Notes: generated by a model not told the origin, from the sequence alone. A stretch of 64,000 nt of DNA from CBDCCT01 sp965214995 (GCA_965214995.1 CBDCCT010000002.1:2046001-2110000), one strand, 5' to 3'. Counted from the stretch's first letter, positions 26,548-35,531 are shown. Made by a program: numbers and translations.

Positions 26548-27927
26548 TTAGGTTCCCTCCCGGCTCACCGTCTCGGCGGGTGCCGGTCCCGCCTCGGCCT
26601 CCTTGGGCGTGCCTTCATGCGTGCCCCGGACGCGCTCTAAACGGCGCGAGGGGAGGCGGTCGCGGAGCGATAAGGCGTAGCTCGAGAGGTGCAGCAAGCC
26701 TTCCGAAACGCCGTAGCGCAGGCAGAACTCGCCGTCGTCCACGCGGGCGACCATGTGGAAGGGGGCCTGGGCGAGGAGTTCGAGCACCCTTAGGGCGCGG
26801 TCGCGCGGCATCTGCACGTCGGCGACGACGTCCTCGAGCAAGAAAACGGCGGGTGCCTTCATCGCGGCCAGGCGGGTCAAGACCGCCGAGAAGTCGCCGC
26901 GCTCTCCCACGCGCTCCCCCACGGCGCGCTCGAAGCGCTCCAGGCCGTCCCCGACGAGCCCGCCCCCCTTGAAAAAGGGCTCCAGGTCAAAGGGGCTGAC
27001 GGGCACCGTTCGCAGCATCCCCTGGGCGCGCGCCAGCGCCTCCCACGGCCACAGGCTCACGCCCGCCAGGCCCGCGGGCTCGTCCAAACGTTTGAGGTCG
27101 CGTTCCGCGCCGAACACCGCCAGATAGCCCGCACCCGCCGCCCGGCGTTTGTCCATGAGGCGCGCCCAGTCCACGCGCGCGCCCTCGGTGTGGAGGAGCG
27201 CGAGCACGCTGTACTGCCGCCGCCCCATGTCGGCGTGCGCCACGAGCTGGTCGTGCGAGGTGCCCTCCACGCGGTAGCCAAAGGTGAGGAGCGCCGCGCG
27301 GGCGCGGGAGTGGAGCGTGCCGTCGTGCGGGTGGACGGAGTTGAGACCCATGCCGGGGAAGAGCACGTCGCGCGGGTGGGGCGTCACGCTCGCGCGACGC
27401 TCGCCCCTTTCCCCCTCCCGCCCGGCCTCACCCGCGCGGGAGGGCCTGTCGGGCGTGCCCGGAAGCGCGCCCCAGCGCCCCCCGCGCTTTTCGAGACGCC
27501 CGTCGTTGCGCAGGAGCGCGCCAACGTCTAGGTCCTGAGGCAGGTCCGGGAAGAGCGCGCGGATTTCTCCTTCGGACAGGGGCGAGCCCATCTCGAGCAG
27601 CCTATCGACCACCCGCGACGCGGCCCCCGGCCCGGCGTAGTCGGGCCGCCGCGGCCGCGCCACGGGCGTCAGCGCGTAGTGACCGTCCTCGACGAGCTTG
27701 ATAAGCACCACGTCGTTGACGGCCAGATGATGGTCGCTAAAAAAGTCGGAAAGCCCCGCGACGGTTCTGGGGCTCTGCATGGTGAGTTCAAACTCGGTCC
27801 CGCGCTTTGTGTCCGTGGCGCGCAGGGTGCCTTCACCGGGAAAAAGCTCCGACATGGCCTGGGGCAGGGTTAGCTGTCCTGTACGGAGGCAGACGCGGGT
27901 AAGGGAGTATTTAAAATCGGTTGGCAT
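26548..27927 (-). CDS. Unrecognised protein with B3-like N-terminal domain and winged-helix segment
   Basis: 459 residues, no family recognised with confidence. Residues about 8-90 read like a DNA-binding pseudobarrel of the B3 type: TGQLTLPQAMSELFP, then alternating strands, GLSDFFSDHHLAVNDVVLIKL and a final FALTP-like strand. Residues about 100-150 (ASRVVDRLLEMGSPLSEGEI...RWGAL) resemble a winged helix. Residues 165-185 are a charged low-complexity linker. The 200-400 region is globular (LHTEGARVDWARLMDK, VSLWPWEALARAQ) and might hold a nuclease-like fold, but I see no catalytic motif. It lies next to rnr on the same strand with its own leader. GGGAG precedes the ATG. Confidence 0.5.
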   Translation of the reverse strand: MPTDFKYSLTRVCLRTGQLTLPQAMSELFPGEGTLRATDTKRGTEFELTMQSPRTVAGLSDFFSDHHLAVNDVVLIKLVEDGHYALTPVARPRRPDYAGPGAASRVVDRLLEMGSPLSEGEIRALFPDLPQDLDVGALLRNDGRLEKRGGRWGALPGTPDRPSRAGEAGREGERGERRASVTPHPRDVLFPGMGLNSVHPHDGTLHSRARAALLTFGYRVEGTSHDQLVAHADMGRRQYSVLALLHTEGARVDWARLMDKRRAAGAGYLAVFGAERDLKRLDEPAGLAGVSLWPWEALARAQGMLRTVPVSPFDLEPFFKGGGLVGDGLERFERAVGERVGERGDFSAVLTRLAAMKAPAVFLLEDVVADVQMPRDRALRVLELLAQAPFHMVARVDDGEFCLRYGVSEGLLHLSSYALSLRDRLPSRRLERVRGTHEGTPKEAEAGPAPAETVSREGT

Positions 27928-28262
27928 AAAAAAGCTCCCGTCACAGCGGCGTGAGGCGGCCGCAGAGTTGGTAAATTGGCGCGTGCGAGCCGTTTTACGA
28001 GGGGCTCAGCGTACGCGTAAGAGGTCATTAGCGCCAAGTGTACCAAACGGAACCCGAGTGTGCGCGAACTTTCAAATGAACCCGGTGAGGCGAGAGGCGG
28101 TGAGGCAAAGGTAGAAGCCGACTGATGAACGTTCATCAGTCGGGTTTGGCTCCTTATGGCCTAAAGATGTGGGGCTTAGGCCTAGACTGCGAGATATTTC
28201 ACAGTAGTTGAGAGGGGGTATGGAGCGCTCGAGTTCACCCTCCCTCATCCGCTACTCGGTGA
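27928..28262. other. 335-nt gap between rnr and the B3-like gene
   Basis: It holds the 26-nt perfect palindrome at 28118-28143 and a short TAGGCCTA palindrome near 28179. No ORF with a ribosome site was found. It must contain the promoter of the B3-like gene, but no clear -35/-10 pair was seen. Confidence 0.5.
28118..28143 (-). terminator. Perfect 26-nt palindrome after rnr, likely terminator
   Basis: CCGACTGATG is separated from its complement by AACGTT. On the minus strand it is followed by CTTCTACCTTT, a weak T tract. Confidence 0.6.
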
Positions 28263-30785
28263 CTACTTTATAAGTCCTGGGTCGCCAAAAACCAGCACGC
28301 GGCGCTTGCGCTTGCCCGTCCGCACCTCCGCCTCAGGAGCCTCGAGCTGCGGCGCGGCTTCTACTGGCGCTGCCTCACGCGGCGCAGAAGGTTGCGTCGC
28401 CCCTTTGGGTTCTGCCCTGACGGGTTCGGCTTGTGCGGGCTCGACGGGCTCGAGCTCGACCCCCACGCGCTTGTCCGGCGTCGTGTTCGACGAGGGGCGC
28501 TTGCGGCTGCGCCGCGACCTCCTGCCGGGAGCCGCCTCGCCCGCCTCGCGCTCGGCGTGCTTTTCCTCTTCGGGGCGCGCGGCGCTTAAAGGTGTTTTGA
28601 GGTTTTCTGGCGCGCGCCGTGCCCCGCGGGGGCGCTCTTCGGTTTCCGCCTCGGACGTTTCGGGCATCTCCATATGCGCGGGCATGAGGTCAATCTGCCG
28701 CACCGTCGGGTTGGCGTTGAGGATTTTGACGCCCGTGCGGTCGCCCAAGCGGTACTTTTTCTTCGTGTGCTTGCCCATGAGCATCATCGCGTCTTCGAGA
28801 TACATGTAGTAGTCGTCCTCGAGCTGCGACACGTGCATGAGCCCCTCGACGCCGTTGGGCAGCGCCACAAAGATGCCGAAGTTGGTCACGCCCGTAATCA
28901 CGCCGTTGAAGCTTTCGCCCAGGTGCTCCTTGGCCCAGAGCGCCTGGTAGTAACGGGTGAGGTCGCGCTCGGCCTCCTCGGCGACGCGCTCGCGCTCGGA
29001 AGCGTGCTCGGCGAGCGCGGGAAAGTCGCTCTTCATCCGCTCTTTTAGCGTGGGCGAGAGCCGGTGCTGGAGCATGGCGCGCAGCACGCGGTGGACGACC
29101 AAGTCGGGGTAGCGGCGAATGGGGGAGGTGAAGTGCAGGTAGTTCTCGAACGCCAGGCCGAAGTGACCCAAGTTCTCGGCGCTGTAGCGCGCTTGCTTTA
29201 GCGAGCGCAGGAGCAGCGTGTTGACGAGCTGCGCCTCGGGCTTGCCCGCGGCTTTTTTGAGCACGTCCTGAAGGTCCTGAGGCCCGGCGTGCTCCAAGTC
29301 AATCTCATACCCAAGCTTGCCCAGCGCCTTTTGCAGCGCCTGAATCTTCTCGGTCGAGGGGTCCTCGTGGACGCGGTACAGCGCGGGGATGCTGCGCTCG
29401 TCGAGTTCTTTGGCGACCAAGCGGTTGGCGAGCAGCATGAGCTCTTCGATAAGCTGCCGCGCCGCGTTGGGCCTGACCGGGGTGAGGTGCAAGGCGCCCT
29501 TGTCGTCCACATCGACCTTGGCCTCGGTGAAGTTGAAGTTCAGCGCGCCCTCGCTAAAACGCGCCTCGCGGAGCGTCTGGGTGAGGTCGAGCAAGACCTT
29601 GATGTCGCGCTCGAGCTTGAGCTTGCCCGAAGGTAAACGCCCGCCGTCGGCGAACTCCTGCACCTGGTCGTAGGTGAGGCGCGCGTCCGAGGTGATGACG
29701 GTTTCTTTGAACTTGACGCTCCTAACTTCACCTGCTCGAGTAAGGTCCACAACGACCGACAGCGTGAGCCGCGGCTGGCCCTCAACTAAAGAACAGATAC
29801 CGTTCGAGAGTTCTTCGGGCAGCATGGGCAGCACGTCACCAGGTAGATAAACACTCGTCGCGCGCTCCAAGGCCTCGCGGTCTAGCGAAGTGCCCTCCGC
29901 GACGTAGTACGACACGTCGGCGATGTGAACGCCCACGCGCAACACGCTGTTCTTGCCGCGCCCGCTACGCTCCAAGGAAATAGCGTCGTCAAAGTCCTTG
30001 GCGTCCGCGCCGTCAATCGTGAAGGTGTTGACGGCGCGCAAGTCGGTGCGGCCTGCCAACATCTCGCCGGTCACGGTCTCGGGCACCGCCTCGGCCTCGG
30101 CCAGGGTCTCGGGCTCGAACTCGTCTTTTAAGCCGTACTTGACGATGACCGCCCTCGTCTCGACCTCGGGGTCGTCTTCGGTGCCCAGAAACTCCTCGAC
30201 CTCGGCGAAGGGGTCTTTTTCGCCCGAGTCCTCGGGCCAGACCATGCGCCCGACGATGCGGGAGCCTGCCTCCAGCTTGCCCACCGAGTCGGGCGTCAAG
30301 AGGATGCGCTCGCGCAGCCTCTGCGAGTCGGGGCGCAGGATGGCGTAGCCGCGGGCGTACTCGAGCGTGCCCACCACCAGATTGTTCTTGCGCTCCAAGA
30401 TGCGCACCACCTCGCCGCGCTTGCGCCCCCCATCGCTCGTCATCGGGTTGGGCCGCGCCATCACCTTGTCGCCGTCCCAGGCCCCGCTAAGGTGGTCGGC
30501 GGGGATGAACAGGTCTTTCTCGTCGCCCGCGTCGGGGATGACAAAACCGTAGCCGCCCGCCGTGACCTGCAAGCGGCCCAGCATCAGGTTCATCTCCTGC
30601 GGCAAGCCGTAGGTGCGCCGCCGGGTGCGAACGAGCCGCCCCTCCTCGGTCAGCGCGGCCAACTCGCGCCGCAGTTCGGACCTATCGCCTATTTTGAGTT
30701 CTTTCTGAAGGTCCTGGACGTGCCAGGGTTTTTCAGGGTTGTTTTTGAAAAATTGAAAAAGCGTTTCTCGCTCTACTTGCGTCAT
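28263..30785 (-). CDS. rnr: Ribonuclease R (RNB-family 3'-5' exoribonuclease)
   Basis: 840 residues. It degrades structured RNA from the 3' end with the RNB active site DAKDFDDAISLE. In order: an N-terminal winged-helix RNA-binding region (RETLFQFFKNNPEKPW), cold-shock domains, the RNB domain, and an S1 domain near residue 620 (FNGVITGVTNFGIFVALPNGVEGLMH). The tail of about 140 residues is basic and low-complexity. Start 30785 is chosen because TACACT lies 7 nt upstream. The longer frame to 30836 has neither that nor homology. Confidence 0.94.
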   Translation of the reverse strand: MTQVERETLFQFFKNNPEKPWHVQDLQKELKIGDRSELRRELAALTEEGRLVRTRRRTYGLPQEMNLMLGRLQVTAGGYGFVIPDAGDEKDLFIPADHLSGAWDGDKVMARPNPMTSDGGRKRGEVVRILERKNNLVVGTLEYARGYAILRPDSQRLRERILLTPDSVGKLEAGSRIVGRMVWPEDSGEKDPFAEVEEFLGTEDDPEVETRAVIVKYGLKDEFEPETLAEAEAVPETVTGEMLAGRTDLRAVNTFTIDGADAKDFDDAISLERSGRGKNSVLRVGVHIADVSYYVAEGTSLDREALERATSVYLPGDVLPMLPEELSNGICSLVEGQPRLTLSVVVDLTRAGEVRSVKFKETVITSDARLTYDQVQEFADGGRLPSGKLKLERDIKVLLDLTQTLREARFSEGALNFNFTEAKVDVDDKGALHLTPVRPNAARQLIEELMLLANRLVAKELDERSIPALYRVHEDPSTEKIQALQKALGKLGYEIDLEHAGPQDLQDVLKKAAGKPEAQLVNTLLLRSLKQARYSAENLGHFGLAFENYLHFTSPIRRYPDLVVHRVLRAMLQHRLSPTLKERMKSDFPALAEHASERERVAEEAERDLTRYYQALWAKEHLGESFNGVITGVTNFGIFVALPNGVEGLMHVSQLEDDYYMYLEDAMMLMGKHTKKKYRLGDRTGVKILNANPTVRQIDLMPAHMEMPETSEAETEERPRGARRAPENLKTPLSAARPEEEKHAEREAGEAAPGRRSRRSRKRPSSNTTPDKRVGVELEPVEPAQAEPVRAEPKGATQPSAPREAAPVEAAPQLEAPEAEVRTGKRKRRVLVFGDPGLIK

Positions 30786-30792
30786 TACGCAC

Positions 30793-30798
30793 AGTGTA
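30793..30798 (-). promoter_or_regulatory. Putative -10 box for leaderless rnr
   Basis: TACACT on the minus strand ends 7 nt before the ATG at 30785. Confidence 0.55.
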
Positions 30799-30973
30799 AC
30801 GCGTTTAACGCCCCCGCGGGCAACGGTAGAAAGCAATTCCCTCTCACAGCCACGTTACACCCTGCTCGACAGTCGGATTTTTCACAGGAGAATAGAAGCA
30901 CGCGCGCTCGCTAGCACCGAGCTGTAGCACTAAGTCGTTAGCAGGCGTAAGGATTTTGTGACACTTCAAGCGC

Positions 30974-30979
30974 CATAAT
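30974..30979 (+). promoter_or_regulatory. Putative -10 box for leaderless diguanylate cyclase gene
   Basis: CATAAT ends 6 nt before the ATG at 30986. Confidence 0.6.
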
Positions 30980-30985
30980 TAGAGC

Positions 30986-32143
30986 ATGAACATGTCGCAC
31001 CTGGGCCACCATCCAGAACCCCCTGCCGACGAGGCGGGTGTGCGTCGCACCTTCTATCTTATCGCGTTAGGGCTCTGCGTTCTTTCGGGCGCGCTGCCGG
31101 TCCTGCTCGACCCCGCCTTCTCCTGGTTCGGCTCCTTTTACGAAACGCTCGTCCCGCTCGTCCTGGGCGCGCTTACGGCGCTGGCGGTTCTCTTGTGGGC
31201 TCGGCCCGGCAGCCTGTCTTTTGTCGAGCGGACGCTGTTCGGCGTCGGGGTGGGCTACAACCTCGCGGTTTTTGCCCGAATTCTTTATATAGGTCCAGAC
31301 CTAGACGTCCAGGGATATGTCGAGGTCTACCGCACCTTCTCGCCGCTCGTATACGTGTGGGCGTTTCTGGCCTTTGGCCGCCGCCGTGGGCTACAAACGT
31401 CGCTCTTTTTCATAGGAAGCGTGCTCGCCTTCGCCGTTCCTTATCTGTCTGGGCTCACCCCGGCGCGCGCGGACCACGACGTGATCTGGCCCCTTATCCT
31501 GAGCGTCCCGACCGTGGGCGGCGTCTATCTGGTGGCTTTTTACGCCCTTACTCACTTTTTGGAGGTGAGCGTCCGGGCGCGCATGGGCGCGGAGGCCGAA
31601 GCCAGGCTCGCTTACCTAGACCCGCTGACAGGGCTCCCCAACCGCCTGCTCTTCGACCAGCGTTTGGCTCGAGCGGTCGAAGCCGCCGAGCGCGGGCGTC
31701 AGGGTTTCGCCCTGGCGTTTATCGACCTCGACCGCTTCAAGACGGTGAACGACACGCTCGGCCACGGGGCCGGTGACGCGCTGCTCGAGGGGGTGGCGGC
31801 GCGGCTACAGGCCCCCTTACGCACCTCGGACACCCTGGCGCGCATTGCGGGCGACGAGTTCGCCGCGATCCTGCCTACCACCGCGTCCCCCGCGGCGGTT
31901 GGGGCGGTGGCAAGAAAGCTGCTCGAGGCCTTCGAGACCCCCTTCGACCTAGGGGGTGTGAGCTACCGCGCGAGCGCCAGCATAGGCTTCACGCTCTTTT
32001 CGCCCCTGAGCACGCCCGCCGCGCTGCTCGCCCAGGCCGACCGGGCGATGTACGTCGCCAAGCGGTGCGGCAGAAACGGCTATCACCTGTACGTTCTTGA
32101 AGCGCCTACCGAAGCGGACGTGTTAAGCGCCGCCTCAGCCTAG
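30986..32143 (+). CDS. Membrane-bound GGDEF-domain protein (diguanylate cyclase)
   Basis: 385 residues. Six predicted membrane spans (about residues 20-195) form the sensor, followed by a GGDEF domain (about 212-375) opening with YLDPLTGLPNRLLF. The signature is RIAGDEF instead of GGDEF. AGDEF variants can be active, so it is probably a c-di-GMP synthase, but that is not certain. No RxxD inhibitory site was seen in the expected place. A second c-di-GMP protein lies at 57758. Confidence 0.88.
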   Translation: MNMSHLGHHPEPPADEAGVRRTFYLIALGLCVLSGALPVLLDPAFSWFGSFYETLVPLVLGALTALAVLLWARPGSLSFVERTLFGVGVGYNLAVFARILYIGPDLDVQGYVEVYRTFSPLVYVWAFLAFGRRRGLQTSLFFIGSVLAFAVPYLSGLTPARADHDVIWPLILSVPTVGGVYLVAFYALTHFLEVSVRARMGAEAEARLAYLDPLTGLPNRLLFDQRLARAVEAAERGRQGFALAFIDLDRFKTVNDTLGHGAGDALLEGVAARLQAPLRTSDTLARIAGDEFAAILPTTASPAAVGAVARKLLEAFETPFDLGGVSYRASASIGFTLFSPLSTPAALLAQADRAMYVAKRCGRNGYHLYVLEAPTEADVLSAASA

Positions 32144-32343
32144 CCCCGGTCTCCGGCCAGCGGGACCAGCGCGGCGTGGACGAGGTAGCGCGTGCCTCCC
32201 CCGCTGCGCCCAGCGCGCCCGCCGTAGCGCTTTCCCAGGGCGATGAGCTCACGCTGAAACGCCTTGGCCTCGTCGGGCGGCAGGAAGATTCGGCGTTAGC
32301 CAAAGAGTACGACCTGCTCATCTTTGTCGAGCAGACCTTGCCT
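32140..32343 (-). pseudogene. Remnant of a winged-helix (ArsR-like) regulator
   Basis: The minus strand encodes GLLDKDEQVVLFG, an in-frame TAA, then RRIFLPPDEAKAFQRELIAL and a tail ending HAALVPLAGDRG before a TAG. This is the usual C-terminal pattern of short helix-turn-helix regulators (wing DEQVVLFG, then a helix). The internal stop, and another stop upstream at 32344-32346, mark it as dead. Its final stop overlaps the diguanylate cyclase stop by 2 nt. Confidence 0.55.
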
Positions 32344-32357
32344 TCAAGCTTTTTCCC

Positions 32358-32693
32358 GTGACGGTCGTGTTCGGCTTCCCCGTAGAGACGGCGCGCGCCG
32401 CCGACCCCAGCGGCCGCTTGAGCGTGCCCCTGCTCCCCGGCTGGTCGGCGGAGGAGGAAGACGCGGGTTACACGCGGCTCACGAGTCCCAACGGGGGCGC
32501 GCGGGCGTATCTCCTGAGCCTTAAAGGGGGCGACACGGCGGCGGTGCTGGCGCTCCTTTATCCGCTCGAGAACGGCGGCATGGCGGTGGGGGCGCTCCGG
32601 CGGGAGGGTGAAATCAACCTCGTGCTGCTCGTGCAGGCGGGCGCGGAGGACCAAGTGCTGCCCGCGCTCGTGCAGGAGGCGCAGGTGGAGTGA
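32358..32693 (+). CDS. Short hypothetical protein, possibly a hydrolase N-domain remnant
   Basis: An open frame of 111 residues. GRLSVPLLPGWSAEEEDAGYTRLTSPNGGARAYLL-type text is like the small beta-rich domain that precedes some bacterial serine hydrolases, but no hydrolase domain follows. No ribosome site or promoter supports the start. It lies beside the regulator remnant, so the two may be what is left of a regulator-hydrolase pair. Confidence 0.35.
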   Translation: MTVVFGFPVETARAADPSGRLSVPLLPGWSAEEEDAGYTRLTSPNGGARAYLLSLKGGDTAAVLALLYPLENGGMAVGALRREGEINLVLLVQAGAEDQVLPALVQEAQVE

Positions 32694-32775
32694 TTCGGCC
32701 CCCGCTTCTTCTCGATTCGTTAAACTGTGCTACGCGCTACCCTCAGAGGAACGGCGCGTACTCGAGGAGGCTTAT

Positions 32776-33612
32776 ATGTGCGCACCCAAGGTCATGGACT
32801 ACGTAAGCAAGAGGCTAAACCGGCGCGAGCTGTTCAAACTCGCGGGAGGAGCGGCGGCGGGTGTCGCGGTGGGCGTGGGGGCGCCTCGAGCCTTTGCGCA
32901 AAGCGCCCCTTCGCTAAGCCTTAACAACCTCACCGACCTCACCCACACCCTCTCGCCCGACTTTCCCGTGTTTCCCGGTTTCGACCCCATGCAAATCAGA
33001 ACGCTCGTCACGGTCGAAGACGACGGCTTCTACGCGAACCGTTGGGACATAGGCGAGCACACGGGTACACATTTAGACGCCCCCGCGCACTTCGTCGCGG
33101 GCGCAACCACCGCCGACGGCATCCCGGTGGCGGAGTTCGTCGCGCCTCTGGCTATCGTAGACATTTCTGAGAAGGCTGCGGACGATCCCGACGCGATGGT
33201 GAGCGTGGACGACCTTACGGCCTGGGAGGCCGAGCACGGCGAGCTGCCCGCGGGCGCGGCGGTGATGATGTACTCGGGTTGGGAGGCGCGGCTGTCTAAC
33301 GACCCCTCGAGCTTTCTCAACCAAGACGGCCCCGGCGTGCCCCACTTCCCCGGTTTCTCCCCCCAAGCCGCCGATTTTCTAGTTAATGAGCGCGACATCA
33401 AGGGCATCGGCGTGGACACGCTCTCGCTAGACATCGGCGCGTCGCAAACCTTTGACGTGCATCTGACCATCCTGGGTGCGGGCAAGTGGGGCTTGGAAAA
33501 CGTCGCCAACCTCAAGACCCTGCCGCCCGCGGGCGCGACGCTCATCGTCGGCGCGTCCAAAGTGCGAGACGCCTCGGGCGGCCCGGTGCGCCTGCTCGCG
33601 TCGTGGGAGTAA
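32776..33612 (+). CDS. Tat-exported cyclase-family (kynurenine-formamidase-like) hydrolase
   Basis: 278 residues. The Tat signal has the twin arginine in LNRRELFKLAGGAAAG and ends near AFAQ. The mature domain has the metal-binding HTGTHLDAPAHF of the cyclase/kynurenine formamidase family, with a later Asp/His block (GVDTLSLDIGASQTFDVH). It is a metal-dependent amidase or lactonase outside the cytoplasmic membrane. The substrate is unknown. The ATG at 32776 follows GGAGG (32766-32770) and begins the Tat signal, whereas the frame opens far earlier. A good terminator follows. Confidence 0.87.
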   Translation: MCAPKVMDYVSKRLNRRELFKLAGGAAAGVAVGVGAPRAFAQSAPSLSLNNLTDLTHTLSPDFPVFPGFDPMQIRTLVTVEDDGFYANRWDIGEHTGTHLDAPAHFVAGATTADGIPVAEFVAPLAIVDISEKAADDPDAMVSVDDLTAWEAEHGELPAGAAVMMYSGWEARLSNDPSSFLNQDGPGVPHFPGFSPQAADFLVNERDIKGIGVDTLSLDIGASQTFDVHLTILGAGKWGLENVANLKTLPPAGATLIVGASKVRDASGGPVRLLASWE

Positions 33613-33647
33613 AAACCTCGCAGGATTAGAGACTAGGACCAGAAGTA

Positions 33648-33676
33648 AAGAGGCGCGTCCAGAATGCGCCTCTTTT
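33648..33676 (+). terminator. Rho-independent terminator of the cyclase-family gene
   Basis: AAGAGGCGC (33648-33656) pairs with GCGCCTCTT (33666-33674), and the T run ends at 33676. Confidence 0.88.
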
Positions 33677-33839
33677 GCGTTGGGTGCTGTGACAAAGGAC
33701 TGTAGCGGTTTTCATTGAGTTGAGTCTAGCTGCGCAGATATCACCACATAAACTACGTGCTGGACGGTAACTCATAGACTAAATTTCGCTCAAACCAGAT
33801 TACCTGCTATACATGAAGAATGCGGTCTTTGCGAAAATG

Positions 33840-35531
33840 CTACGGCCCGTTATAGGTCACGCGGTAGATGACGCCGTTGGTGTCTTCGGAAATGAGCAGA
33901 GAGCCGTCGTCGAGCTCTAAAAGCCCTGCCACGCGGCCGAAGTGCGCCATGCCGTCTTCGGTGAGCCAGCTCGAGACGAAGTCCTCAACCCCGACCGGCT
34001 CGCCGCCCTCGAAGTCCACGCGCACCACCTTGTAGCCCGTCGCGGGGTAGCGGTTCCAGGAGCCGCGCATGGTGACGAACGCGTCGCCTTGGTACGCCTC
34101 GGGAAACGCGTCGCCGTCGTAGAACTCCAGGTTGATGGGCGCGCTGTGGGCTTGGTAGACGAGCGCGGCGGGGACCGTTTCGGCCTCGCAGTAGGCTTCC
34201 ATCGTCTCAAAGCCTCCGGGCACCGGGTAGGGGATATATACGTCCGGCTGAGACCGGCCGTAGCAGTAGGGCCAGCCGTAGTTGCCGCCCTCCAACAAGC
34301 GGTTGATTTCCTCGGGCGGGTCGTTGTCGCCGCGCCAGTCGGTGCCCATGTCGCCGCCCCACATGTCGCCCGTGTCCGGCTGCCAGTCGAAGCCCAACGT
34401 GTTGCGGAGGCCGCGGGCGTAGATTTCGCGCCCCTCTCCGTCGGCTCTCGCGCGCACGATGGTCGAATTTTCCTCGTTCGTCTCGGGGCAGGCGTTACAC
34501 ACCGAGCCCAAGTTCACGTAGAGCATCCCGTCGGGGCCAAAGTCCAGGGTGCGGTTCGCGTGCTGCCCGCCGTCGGGAAGTTCCATGATGGTGGTGAGGT
34601 TCGTGACGCCCCCTTCGGTTAAGTCGCCGCGCAACACCTCCTTGACGGTGGCGAGGTAGATTTGCCCGTCGCGCAATGCGACGCCGTGAACCCCCGGCAG
34701 GTCCGACGCGACCGTCTCAGCCTCGGCGAGCCCGTCGCCGTCCGCGTCGCGCAACGCGGCCACCTCGCCCGCGCTCTGCAAGGTGACGTAAATGGTGCCG
34801 TCGGGCGCTTGCGCCATCATGCGCGGGCGCTCCAAACCTTCGGCGAACACAGCGATTTCAAAGCCCTCGGGGAGCTCGAGCCCCGCGATACGCTCCGCCG
34901 TCGCCTCGCGCTGCGCAGGACTAAACGAGGTGCCGACGACGCTGTCGCCCACCGGGGGGATGGTCACGCTGACGTCTCCCCCTGCACCTTCTGCGTCGCC
35001 TCCCGTCTGGTCCGCCGACACGGGCATAATGACGCCGCAGGCGATGCGGTCGCCGCTCCCGCCGCCGGGGTCGGTCAGGTAGTCGTCGGGCTCCGCGTGG
35101 AGGATGATGGCGCTGCCGTCCGCGTCAAAGAGCGAGTTGGCGCGGCCCTCGGCGAGCGAGACGAGCAGCGTCTCGACTATATAGACCGCGTTGCCCCCCT
35201 CGAGCACGAGGTTGGGCAGGTCGCCCGCGTGCAGCCCCTGCGGGTTGAGAAAGCCGTGCTCGTCCCCGTCGGGGCTAAAGTGCGCGCCCGCCGCCTCGAA
35301 GGTGGGCTCGCACGCGCCCGTCTCGTGGATGTGAAAGCCGTGCAGCCCGTCCGCGGCGGCGGTAAAGCCTACTATTTCGGCCTCGAGCAAGACCGCGCCG
35401 TCCTCGCTCAGGGCCACGTTGCCGACCACGTTCCCGTCGGCGTCGCGCAACTCCGCGCTCGCCAGAAGCGGTTGCGCGAACGCGCCCCCGAGCAGCCCCA
35501 AAAACAGCACAAAAGCGAATACTCTTTTCAT
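33840..35531 (-). CDS. Fusion of Cu/Zn superoxide dismutase and sorbosone-dehydrogenase-like domain
   Basis: 563 residues with a signal peptide ending AFAQ. Residues about 22-170 are SodC: Cu ligands H67, H69, H84 and H145, Zn ligands H84, H92, H101 and D104, the disulfide C74-C165 and the active-site R162 are all in place. After a Gly/Glu linker, residues about 205-563 form a six-bladed-propeller L-sorbosone/glucose dehydrogenase-like domain (LPEGFEIAVFAEGLERPRMM, QHANRTLDFGPDGMLY, RGLRNTLGFDW). Such domains often use PQQ. Both halves would act outside the cytoplasmic membrane. GGGAGGA precedes the ATG. Confidence 0.88.
   Translation of the reverse strand: MKRVFAFVLFLGLLGGAFAQPLLASAELRDADGNVVGNVALSEDGAVLLEAEIVGFTAAADGLHGFHIHETGACEPTFEAAGAHFSPDGDEHGFLNPQGLHAGDLPNLVLEGGNAVYIVETLLVSLAEGRANSLFDADGSAIILHAEPDDYLTDPGGGSGDRIACGVIMPVSADQTGGDAEGAGGDVSVTIPPVGDSVVGTSFSPAQREATAERIAGLELPEGFEIAVFAEGLERPRMMAQAPDGTIYVTLQSAGEVAALRDADGDGLAEAETVASDLPGVHGVALRDGQIYLATVKEVLRGDLTEGGVTNLTTIMELPDGGQHANRTLDFGPDGMLYVNLGSVCNACPETNEENSTIVRARADGEGREIYARGLRNTLGFDWQPDTGDMWGGDMGTDWRGDNDPPEEINRLLEGGNYGWPYCYGRSQPDVYIPYPVPGGFETMEAYCEAETVPAALVYQAHSAPINLEFYDGDAFPEAYQGDAFVTMRGSWNRYPATGYKVVRVDFEGGEPVGVEDFVSSWLTEDGMAHFGRVAGLLELDDGSLLISEDTNGVIYRVTYNGP

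Noticed and set aside
26463..26972. Arg/Pro-rich plus frame opposite the B3-like gene
   Set aside because: Antisense shadow with no start signal.
32106..32654. 182-codon minus frame over the decayed patch
   Set aside because: It is in a different frame from the recognisable regulator remnant and has no homology or ribosome site.
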